Below, piece by piece: positions 9,393-16,297 of a DNA stretch of 64,000 bases (position 1 is its first letter; each line of letters opens with the position of its first letter). The translations under genes were made by a program, and so were the position numbers. Source of the stretch: a virus; IMG/VR virus record IMGVR_UViG_3300042691_023183, positions 1-64,000 of that record; one strand, 5' to 3'. Under the pieces are notes generated by a model. That model was not told the origin of the DNA. It worked only from the letters and a program-made list of their open reading frames with translations, and searched no databases.

Positions 9393-9406
9393 AATAAACA
9401 TTGTAC

Positions 9407-9433
9407 AAACCCCGCTTTTGAGCGGGGTTTTTT
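9407..9433 (+). terminator. Rho-independent terminator after holin-like gene
   Basis: Perfect 7-bp stem ccccgct/agcgggg with a 4-base loop and six T. Nearly the same stem sequence as the terminator at 9178, suggesting duplication of a terminator cassette. Confidence 0.93.
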
Positions 9434-9454
9434 ATTGCGTTAACACTTGTTTTC

Positions 9455-9463
9455 ATATTTATA
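9455..9463 (+). promoter_or_regulatory. ATATTTATA late-type motif
   Basis: Exact ATATTTATA, ending 3 bases before the GTG start at 9467. It lies just downstream of a terminator, where a new transcription unit must begin. Confidence 0.45.
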
Positions 9464-9466
9464 TAA

Positions 9467-9661
9467 GTGAAAGAAAACGAAGATAATTTTGAGGTTTATG
9501 ACGACAATAATTTGAGTCATGTTATAGCTGGACCAGATTATGGTCAGCTTGGCAATACAGAGTTAAAATGGACGCTTAAAGCGCCTAAACCTCAAAATAA
9601 TAACTTAACTATTAATGCCATAAACTCTAAAAATATATTGATTAACGTTTTGAAAGTTTAA
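9467..9661 (+). CDS. Small acidic hypothetical protein
   Basis: 64 residues from GTG 9467; a stop codon sits directly upstream in frame, so this is the first available start. Acidic N-terminus (KENEDNFEVYDDNN) and an N-rich C-terminus; no signal peptide or membrane segment. I recognise no family. Its reality rests on the uninterrupted frame, its isolated position after a terminator and the late-type motif immediately before it. Confidence 0.4.
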   Translation: MKENEDNFEVYDDNNLSHVIAGPDYGQLGNTELKWTLKAPKPQNNNLTINAINSKNILINVLKV

Positions 9662-9732
9662 TGACTCGCTTATTGCGCTGCAATGCTTAGGGGTAAGATT
9701 GTACTTTGTCAAGATATTATGATATTTCAGTG

Positions 9733-9741
9733 ATATTTATA
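9733..9741 (+). promoter_or_regulatory. ATATTTATA late-type motif
   Basis: Exact ATATTTATA ending 5 bases before ATG 9747. If it acts as a -10-type element, transcription would begin at or within a few bases of the start codon, giving a leaderless message. Confidence 0.5.
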
Positions 9742-9746
9742 TTCGA

Positions 9747-10373
9747 ATGATACAGTTAAAAAGCGCATTACCTGAAGTATTTGATCATAATCTTCTAGAA
9801 ACCGAAGATGAAAATGCTACGGTTATTTACTGCGATATGGATGGTGTTCTTGTGGATTTCGACGAGGGATTTAAGAAAATCTCAGGTGGTAAATCTCCTA
9901 ATGAATTTGATAACGAAGGACGAACTAGTGAAATGTGGTCGTTGATACAAAACAATCCACCCGATAAAGGTATAACGTGGTGGTCAACATTGCCTAAACT
10001 GCAGGACGGTGATGTTCTTTGGAAATTTATAACATCATTGAAGTTGCCAGTCAAGATTTTAAGCAGCACTTCTTCCAGAAGATCCAAGAGCAATAGTGCT
10101 GATATTGGAAAACGTAAGTGGTTAGCTACGCAATTAGTACCTCCTCCACAAGATCAAGACATAATCTTGGTAGATAGTTCAGAAGCTAAACAACAATACG
10201 CGTTGGGCTCAAATCACATACTGATTGACGATCTACCTTCTAATATTGCTCAATGGAGATCAAAAGGAGGAACTGCAATTGAACATAAAAACGCAAGTGA
10301 TACCATATCACAACTCAAAAAGATTTTGGGAATGACGCAAGAAAGTTACGGATACAGTTGGTCTAACATATAA
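9747..10373 (+). CDS. HAD-superfamily phosphatase / 5'-nucleotidase-like protein
   Basis: 208 residues. Motif I of the HAD fold is clear (YCDMDGVLVDFD, nucleophile Asp30 and acid/base Asp32). ILSSTSSRRSKS supplies motif II/III elements and ILIDDLPSN the acidic motif IV. The family dephosphorylates small phosphometabolites or nucleotides; the nearest phage types are annotated as 5'(3')-deoxyribonucleotidase-like. A ~24-residue leader (KSALPEVFDHNLLETED) precedes the catalytic domain and resembles the N-terminal helices of other late genes here. It is preceded by a late-type motif and followed at 1 bp by a nucleotidyltransferase gene, so the two are probably co-expressed between sheath and tube. 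Confidence 0.7.
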   Translation: MIQLKSALPEVFDHNLLETEDENATVIYCDMDGVLVDFDEGFKKISGGKSPNEFDNEGRTSEMWSLIQNNPPDKGITWWSTLPKLQDGDVLWKFITSLKLPVKILSSTSSRRSKSNSADIGKRKWLATQLVPPPQDQDIILVDSSEAKQQYALGSNHILIDDLPSNIAQWRSKGGTAIEHKNASDTISQLKKILGMTQESYGYSWSNI

Positions 10374-10374
10374 T

Positions 10375-11064
10375 ATGAAAGCAAGAATTTATAACGATAC
10401 ATTAAATCCGAATATCTGGAATCCTGATAATACAATAAAGCCAGAAGTTCGTGATGCATTGTTGAAAGTAGCGCAAGACTTTTACGCCGAATCCGAGTTA
10501 ACCGCACCAATACAAGACATTTATATGTTAGGTAGTGCTGCTAATTATAACTGGGGTCCAAGTAGCGATATTGACGTTCACGTATTGATTGATTTTAACA
10601 AGTTGTCTATGGAACGTGATCTTGTAAAAAAGATGGTGGATAGTATCAAAGCTAACTGGAATAAAAATCACAATATTCAAGTAAAGGCACATCGTGTAGA
10701 ACTGTACATACAGGATATAACAGAGGCAAATAGAGCGATGGGTATTTATAGCATTTTGAATAACCGATGGGTTAAATTTCCACAAAAACTAACGTTGAAT
10801 CTGGATAAAAATGTTATTCAAAAGAAGTATACCGACATGGTTCTTCAAATTAAAAACGCTATCAAATCCAACAATCTTGAAGATTTAAAACGTGTATTGA
10901 AATCAGTGTATGATATGCGTGAATCTGGATTAAGCAAGGGTGGAGAATTCAGTTCAGAGAATATTGTATTTAAATTGCTTAGAACTCGTAATCATTTGGA
11001 TAACCTAAAAAACGCTGTAAACAAAGTATATGATGCAAAACTTTCTTTGAAAGAAACCAAATAA
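10375..11064 (+). CDS. Nucleotidyltransferase-fold protein
   Basis: 229 residues, start 1 bp after the HAD gene. The pol-beta nucleotidyltransferase signature is present: GSAANYNW followed by SDIDVHVLIDF (Gly53-Ser54, Asp65, Asp67), the metal-binding Asp-x-Asp of minimal nucleotidyltransferases. The C-terminal ~110 residues are helical and charged. Such proteins add nucleotides to RNA, proteins or small molecules; substrate unknown. Pairing with a phosphatase suggests a make/break couple acting on the same modification, which is inference. Confidence 0.65.
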   Translation: MKARIYNDTLNPNIWNPDNTIKPEVRDALLKVAQDFYAESELTAPIQDIYMLGSAANYNWGPSSDIDVHVLIDFNKLSMERDLVKKMVDSIKANWNKNHNIQVKAHRVELYIQDITEANRAMGIYSILNNRWVKFPQKLTLNLDKNVIQKKYTDMVLQIKNAIKSNNLEDLKRVLKSVYDMRESGLSKGGEFSSENIVFKLLRTRNHLDNLKNAVNKVYDAKLSLKETK

Positions 11065-11106
11065 CGTATTTTTCTAAAATTTTTGAATAATAACAGTTTA
11101 TCACTC

Positions 11107-11115
11107 ATATTTATT
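11107..11115 (+). promoter_or_regulatory. ATATTTATT late-type motif ahead of tail tube
   Basis: Eight of nine bases of the recurring motif, 21 bases before the tail tube ATG at 11137; the gene has no evident Shine-Dalgarno sequence. Confidence 0.4.
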
Positions 11116-11136
11116 ATCAACTAACCAATATAACAT

Positions 11137-11628
11137 ATGGCAGACCTACTAAATCCAAATGAGATGTTCTACACGGTGTTTGAGCCAAAAGTTCAAAATC
11201 GTTTCATTTTCAGCATCGATGGCATTCCAGCATTCACGATCAAAAAGACAGATCGTCCAAAGCTAGCACAAGAAAAGAAGACCATTGATTATATCAACGT
11301 ACAACGTTACTACAAAGGTAAGAGCGTTTGGAACGATATTTCATTGGAACTTTATGACCCAATTGCTCCATCTGGTGCACAAGCTGTCATGGAATGGGTT
11401 CGTCTACACCACGAATCTGTTACCGGTCGTGATGGTTATCTTGACTTCTACAAGAAAGATTGTATCATTTCAGTACTTGGACCAGTAGGCGATAAGGTTG
11501 AAGAGTGGCAATTGAGAGGCGCTCAAATCGTAAGCGCAGAGTTCGGTAGTCTCGATTGGTCAAGCGGTGGTGATTCGTTGAATATCACAATGAATCTTGC
11601 TTACGACTACGCAATTCTACAATTCTAA
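11137..11628 (+). CDS. Tail tube protein (gp19-like)
   Basis: 163 residues, the normal size for a T4-type tube protein (gp19 is 163). The opening FEPKVQNRFIFSIDGIPAF, central WNDISLELYDPIAPSGAQ, and closing SLDWSSGGDSLNITMNLAYD are typical of T4-like tail tube subunits, which stack as hexamers inside the sheath. It is a single-gene unit bounded by a late-type motif upstream and a terminator downstream. Codons are C-rich as for the sheath, consistent with high expression. Confidence 0.92.
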   Translation: MADLLNPNEMFYTVFEPKVQNRFIFSIDGIPAFTIKKTDRPKLAQEKKTIDYINVQRYYKGKSVWNDISLELYDPIAPSGAQAVMEWVRLHHESVTGRDGYLDFYKKDCIISVLGPVGDKVEEWQLRGAQIVSAEFGSLDWSSGGDSLNITMNLAYDYAILQF

Positions 11629-11650
11629 TATAAAACATCGATTGGATTTA

Positions 11651-11685
11651 AACCTCTCAACTCAAACAGTTGGGAGGTTTTTTAT
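11651..11685 (+). terminator. Rho-independent terminator after tail tube
   Basis: 12-bp stem aacctctcaact/agttgggaggtt with one G-T wobble, 5-base loop and a run of T, 22 bp after the tube stop codon. Confidence 0.9.
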
Positions 11686-11693
11686 GCGGTATA

Positions 11694-11702
11694 CTATTTA
11701 TA
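11694..11702 (+). promoter_or_regulatory. CTATTTATA late-type motif
   Basis: Eight of nine motif bases, ending 4 bases before ATG 11707 and directly after a terminator. Confidence 0.45.
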
Positions 11703-11706
11703 CGAT

Positions 11707-12060
11707 ATGAAGATTACCAGAGCTGAATTAAAGTCAATCATTAACGAAGTATTGTCGGAAGTGGTTGATAGTGATAAATTCACAAAGGCTTTAGAAACAT
11801 TGAACAAAAAAGCAAAGGCACAAAATGTTGCTCTTCAACAAACACGTGTTGCTATTGCCAAAGTAAAAGAACAACAGGCGCAAAGTCGTACACAACAAGC
11901 GTCAGATGCGGTAGACGCAGCAGAAGCTAGAGGCAATGATAGTGGCAATGAACAAGATACGTTGAACAATGCAAGGAAATCGGAAGAAAATGCTGAAGAT
12001 GGTGTGACTGCTGCTGAGAACAATTTGAAAGCTGCTCAAAAAGGTGGAACGAGTTCTTAA
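11707..12060 (+). CDS. Coiled-coil hypothetical late protein
   Basis: 117 residues. The N-terminal helix MKITRAELKSIINEVLSEV resembles the N-termini of several unrelated late genes here. Residues ~20-115 are almost purely Ala/Gln/Glu/Lys/Asn and predicted to be long helix or coiled coil. No known family. The I/L-x-E pattern in the N-terminal helix (INE, LSE) fits the T4 prohead protease preference for L/I-x-E, so a capsid-internal protein is possible (inference). Confidence 0.55.
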   Translation: MKITRAELKSIINEVLSEVVDSDKFTKALETLNKKAKAQNVALQQTRVAIAKVKEQQAQSRTQQASDAVDAAEARGNDSGNEQDTLNNARKSEENAEDGVTAAENNLKAAQKGGTSS

Positions 12061-12117
12061 TTAAAATAACCCAAAAATTTAAAGACGGTATATATATTGT
12101 TATAACAAAAAGTTATT

Positions 12118-12996
12118 ATGAGTGACGAAACCATTTCTATTACTAGACCCTCAACAATTGTGGGTGGACCTCCAATTCAAAAACCACAAACCATGTCAGT
12201 TCCATTTAATCAAACTGACGCGTCACAAAAGGTGGTAAGCAAGTTTCCTACTGAAACTATAGAGTTGCCCAGTCAGGGTCATTTCTATCCAGAAGGACAT
12301 CCTCTTTCTAATGGACAATTGGAATTGAAGATGATGACTGCAAAGGAGGAAGATATCCTTACAAATCAAAACCTTATTCGTAAAGGAATTGTTTTGGACA
12401 AACTTCTTGAGTCACTTATTGTAACCCCGGTTAAAATTGATGATGTTCTTATTGGTGATAAGAACGCTGCTTTCTTTGCCGCAAGACGACTCGCATATGG
12501 TGATGTTTATGGTCCAGTTAAGATTACTTGTCCAAAGTGTCAGACTGAGTGTGAAAGAAAGATTGATCTTAGTTTGATGAAGTCAAAAGAATTGGATTTA
12601 TCTTTGTATCCAAAGGGTCATAATGAGTTTGAATTTCTTCTTCCGTATACCAAGAAACTTATCAAGTACAAGTTGTTGACACACCGTGATGAAATGGCAA
12701 TCGATGCCGAAATAAAAGCACTTGCAAAACTTAACAAAAATGCAAGTAGCGATGTTACCACACGGTTGCGTACCATGATTATATCAATCGACGGTAATTC
12801 TGATAGAACTGCAATCCAACGTTTTGTCACTCAAGAAATGCCATCCAGAGATAGTTTGTCATTCAGACAACATGTACGTGAACAAACGCCTGATTTAGAT
12901 ATGACATTCGACTTTGGATGTGATGAATGTTCGCACGAAGAGAGGGTGTCTGTGCCGATGACGGCACAGTTCTTTTGGCCTGACACCGGAAGATAA
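12118..12996 (+). CDS. Baseplate hub / tail assembly protein (T4 gp26-like, PF12322 type) with zinc ribbon
   Basis: 292 residues. ELPSQGHFYPEGHPL followed by MMTAKEEDIL and KGIVLDKLLESLI are hallmarks of the T4 baseplate protein family (gp26-type). Two cysteine knuckles, Cys138-x2-Cys141 (plus Cys145) and Cys268-x2-Cys271, should form one zinc ribbon. The N-terminal ~45 residues are a Pro/Thr-rich tail. The gene ends at TAA 12994 while an overlapping frame continues to 13174 and reaches almost to the tape measure gene, the arrangement of tail assembly chaperones made by frameshifting. Confidence 0.75.
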   Translation: MSDETISITRPSTIVGGPPIQKPQTMSVPFNQTDASQKVVSKFPTETIELPSQGHFYPEGHPLSNGQLELKMMTAKEEDILTNQNLIRKGIVLDKLLESLIVTPVKIDDVLIGDKNAAFFAARRLAYGDVYGPVKITCPKCQTECERKIDLSLMKSKELDLSLYPKGHNEFEFLLPYTKKLIKYKLLTHRDEMAIDAEIKALAKLNKNASSDVTTRLRTMIISIDGNSDRTAIQRFVTQEMPSRDSLSFRQHVREQTPDLDMTFDFGCDECSHEERVSVPMTAQFFWPDTGR

Positions 12997-13174
12997 GATT
13001 TCATTACATTCCCAAATCTTCGATTTGGCATATTACTCCGAGGGAGCGTTCAACCACGAAATAGTGTACAATCTACCTGTACACTTACGCATATTTTATC
13101 TACGTAAACTGGCCGAAGTTCGTAAAAAAGAGAACGAACAAATGGAAAAGGCATCAAAACCCAAAGGTAAATAA
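12977..13174 (+). CDS. Out-of-frame tail assembly chaperone-like extension (frameshift product or non-ATG start)
   Basis: The +1 frame relative to the gp26-like gene is open from 12962 to TAA 13172-13174 and encodes SQIFDLAYYSEG, VYNLPVHLRIFYLRKLAEV and a Lys-rich tail, a pattern like small proteins between gp26 and the tape measure in T4-like phages and like the T-part of tail chaperones. No ATG or GTG start exists in the useful part of the frame. Options are +1 slippage at TTC TTT T GG (12970-12978), joining it to the gp26-like protein; an ATT start at 12998 with GGAAG 5 bases upstream; or TTG 13025. The start coordinate given is the first shifted codon. Confidence 0.6.
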   Translation, partial: GLTPEDKISLHSQIFDLAYYSEGAFNHEIVYNLPVHLRIFYLRKLAEVRKKENEQMEKASKPKGK

Positions 13175-13208
13175 CCATAGAAAATCGAACAATAACCATA
13201 TAAATTTT

Positions 13209-13217
13209 ATATTTATA
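13209..13217 (+). promoter_or_regulatory. ATATTTATA late-type motif ahead of tape measure
   Basis: Exact motif 17 bases before ATG 13235; no Shine-Dalgarno sequence is evident. Confidence 0.5.
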
Positions 13218-13234
13218 AGGCACAATAGATTTTT

Positions 13235-16200
13235 ATGGCAGACGATACACTAGATCAAACTAAAAAAGCGGTAAAAGACCTTACTGATAGTCTTAAAAAG
13301 GGAGGTGCCGCTTCAAAGGAGGTAACCGATCAGATTCGTATCTTGGACCGTTCAGTTGATCACTTGGGTGAAGCTGCAAAAATGGCAGCGAAACAAGCCA
13401 GAGAATTGCACAGAGAAATAGATTTGGTTACCAATGCGTTTGCAAATCCAGCCGAGACCTTTAGTGGATTTTTACAAAAAGGAGTCAGTACAGGAGAAGA
13501 TTTATTACGTACATTTAGTGCAATTGCTGGTTTGGTGTTCGATGAACCATTAAAGAAGGCAAACGCTGAACTTGATAAAGAAAAGAAAAAACTTGATGAG
13601 TTGATGAAACAACGTCACGAAGGCATCAAGATTGGTGATGATAATGTTAAACAACTTCAAGAAAAGTTGAAGAACGAAAAAGATTTGTGCGATAGAGTTA
13701 CAAAGTGTGACGAAAACAAAGTTAAGTCATTGGAAGAACAACTCAAGACTGAAGGTGACAAATTAAAAGCACTCACCGATGATGTAAAGTTAAACGACGA
13801 TATCGTCAAAGAACAAGAAGAACAAGTTAAAAAGGCGGAAGCGTTAAAAAAGAAGCTGGAGAGTCAAATCGGATTTATCAAAGATATGATTGCATCATTC
13901 AGTGATGCCTTTGATCGTTTTGTTGAATTAGATAAAGCTGCTGGTGCATTTAGACAGAAACTTGGATTGAGCAGAGAAGCTGCTCGTGGGTTGGAAAAGA
14001 CGGCACTTGAGTTGAATCAACAGTTTGTCACGTTGGGTGTTAATATTGATAAGGCATATGAGTCACTTGCCGCTCTCGGTAACGTATTTGGTACATCATT
14101 GTTGATTAATAAAGAATTGGCACAAACCACATCTTTATTGGCAGCAAACTACGGAGTTAGTGAAGCAAACGCTGCTGGGTTTTTACAAAAGATGTCATCT
14201 ATCGGTGGAATGACTGATAAACAAGCATCAGCAATGGCTGGGTTTACCGCTAATTTAGCAAACGCTGCTGGTGTCAATTTAGATGAAGTGATGAGAGATG
14301 TTGCCAACGCATCTGATGATACCGTTACGTTGATGAGAGGCAACGTCAAACAAATGACTTTAGCTGCAGTTCAAGCAAAACAACTTGGTGTAAGTTTGGA
14401 TAAATCCGCAAGTTCTGCAAAAGGATTGTTGAATTTCACTCAGAGTGTATCGGATGAAATGGAAGCAAGTGTGTTGTTGGGCAAGAATCTCAATCTTAAT
14501 GCCGCACGTCAACTTGCATTCCAAGGAGATGTTGCTGGTGCTCAAAAGGAGATATTGAATCAAGTACGTTCAATGGGTGACTTCAATAAGATGAATGTCT
14601 TCCAACAAGAGGCACTTGCTAAGGCAACTGGATATAGTGCAGTTGAGTTGACCAAGATGTTGAAGAACGAAGAAAAACTTGCACAGTTGTCTGACAAAGA
14701 AAAGGCATCATACGAAAAAGCTCTTGAAGCAATGAAAGAGCAAAACGAGGAGACTGGCAAAGAGTTGTTGATGCGTACTCAGATGCAAAGTGCAATGGCA
14801 CAATTGAGTAATACGTTTATGGCATTCAAACAGATACTTGCTGATATTTTGACTCCGGTTGTAAACGTTGCAGTCAAATTATTGATTCCTGCATTGAAAG
14901 TAGCTCTTCTTGTTTTTAATGCAATATTGGTTCCAGTTAAAATATTGGCAAATGCATTATATAAAATGTTTGAACCATTGGAACCGCTTATACAAGCATT
15001 TAGTGATGCATTAGATGGTGCAAACGGACGTATTGAAACGATTGTACAAGGCGCAACTGACATTGGTGTATTATTGTTAAAAGTAAATTCAGCAGTGATG
15101 TTATTTGGGGCATCATTCAGAACGTTTCTAAATCCGATTTCAATCGTATTTAAAATTGTCGGAGGATTCTTTTCTGTAATTGATGCTGGTGCGACTCGTT
15201 TACTAGGTCGAATCAGTGGAATAAGTAGTGCATTTGGAAGTGCGTCAGGTGTAGTTGGAAAATTTGTGGCTGGATTTGGAAATATTGGTCGTATAGGTAC
15301 ATTATTGGGAACCGCTGGTAAAGCTATTCCAGTTGCTGGAACTGTTATCGCTGTATTACAAGGTATTTGGGGATTGTTTAGTCGTCTTCAAAAAGGAATG
15401 GGGTTCTTTGATGCTTTGGGTGAAACATTATACGACGTATTTATTGGTCCGTTTGAATTATTAGTCGATCTGTTGGCTAAACTACCGGGAGTAGGAAAGT
15501 TCTTTGAAATGTTAAAACCGGTGTTTCCTGCTATCAAATCAGCCTTGTCGTCTGTATTTGGTTATTTCAAAGAAGGATTTGACGCAATGAAAGAGTTATT
15601 TTCTGGCAAAGATATTTTGAAGAATTTGTTTATTCTTGGAAAGGCGATACTCTCATATGTTTATTTCCTACCTGTATTAATATTCAAGACATTTACCGCT
15701 TTATTTCCTAATTTGTGGTCGTCTATCACTGGAATGTTTGAAGGAGGATTTTCGGGTGTTTGGGATTCAATTGTTGAAGGCGCCAAATCATTTGTATCAA
15801 TGATTGGTAACGCATTATTGACCGGAATAACTTCGTTCGGACAATTGTGGTATAATTTGTTTATTCAACCGTGGGTTGATGCGTGGGATTTTGTATCCAA
15901 CTTGTTTGTTGGAAAGAGCAATTCAACTTTGGGTGATGGCATCATCAAGGGTTTGGTTGGTGTTGGATCTGCAATATTGAGTATTTTCACCTCTCCTTTT
16001 GAATTTATTTTCGAAATGATAATGAAAGGATTTTCTTCAATTGGTCAGTTTATACAAAACGTATTGAGTGTACCGTTCAAGATTGTTGGAAAACTAATTG
16101 GTGTTGATACCGGGGGTATTAATGCTGGTGCTGATGCGGCCGCTGGACCACAAGAAAACGTAATTGCAGCAATAGAAAAAACCAATCAAAAACTTGATAC

Positions 16201-16288
16201 TTTGATTAACTTGATGATGAGTGGTGGTATTGCAGTAAATCTTGACGGTAGAAAAGTAAGTGAACAACTTGCTCTTGCAAGTACATAA
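13235..16288 (+). CDS. Tail tape measure protein
   Basis: 1017 residues. Residues 1-70 and 105-220 are charged coiled coil (for example EEQLKTEGDKLKALTDDV). Residues ~230-530 are Ala-rich helices with repeats of the LG-x-S-x-E and NAAGF type. From ~530 the protein becomes hydrophobic with many Phe/Gly/Leu stretches (VKLLIPALKVALLVFNAIL) and membrane-like segments to ~950. This layout, the length and the position after tube and chaperone genes identify the tape measure, which sets tail length and is injected or inserted at the membrane on infection. The extreme C-terminus (SGGIAVNLDGRKVSEQLA) is the usual conserved motif that contacts the baseplate hub. Confidence 0.88.
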   Translation: MADDTLDQTKKAVKDLTDSLKKGGAASKEVTDQIRILDRSVDHLGEAAKMAAKQARELHREIDLVTNAFANPAETFSGFLQKGVSTGEDLLRTFSAIAGLVFDEPLKKANAELDKEKKKLDELMKQRHEGIKIGDDNVKQLQEKLKNEKDLCDRVTKCDENKVKSLEEQLKTEGDKLKALTDDVKLNDDIVKEQEEQVKKAEALKKKLESQIGFIKDMIASFSDAFDRFVELDKAAGAFRQKLGLSREAARGLEKTALELNQQFVTLGVNIDKAYESLAALGNVFGTSLLINKELAQTTSLLAANYGVSEANAAGFLQKMSSIGGMTDKQASAMAGFTANLANAAGVNLDEVMRDVANASDDTVTLMRGNVKQMTLAAVQAKQLGVSLDKSASSAKGLLNFTQSVSDEMEASVLLGKNLNLNAARQLAFQGDVAGAQKEILNQVRSMGDFNKMNVFQQEALAKATGYSAVELTKMLKNEEKLAQLSDKEKASYEKALEAMKEQNEETGKELLMRTQMQSAMAQLSNTFMAFKQILADILTPVVNVAVKLLIPALKVALLVFNAILVPVKILANALYKMFEPLEPLIQAFSDALDGANGRIETIVQGATDIGVLLLKVNSAVMLFGASFRTFLNPISIVFKIVGGFFSVIDAGATRLLGRISGISSAFGSASGVVGKFVAGFGNIGRIGTLLGTAGKAIPVAGTVIAVLQGIWGLFSRLQKGMGFFDALGETLYDVFIGPFELLVDLLAKLPGVGKFFEMLKPVFPAIKSALSSVFGYFKEGFDAMKELFSGKDILKNLFILGKAILSYVYFLPVLIFKTFTALFPNLWSSITGMFEGGFSGVWDSIVEGAKSFVSMIGNALLTGITSFGQLWYNLFIQPWVDAWDFVSNLFVGKSNSTLGDGIIKGLVGVGSAILSIFTSPFEFIFEMIMKGFSSIGQFIQNVLSVPFKIVGKLIGVDTGGINAGADAAAGPQENVIAAIEKTNQKLDTLINLMMSGGIAVNLDGRKVSEQLALAST

Positions 16289-16297
16289 TTATAAAAT

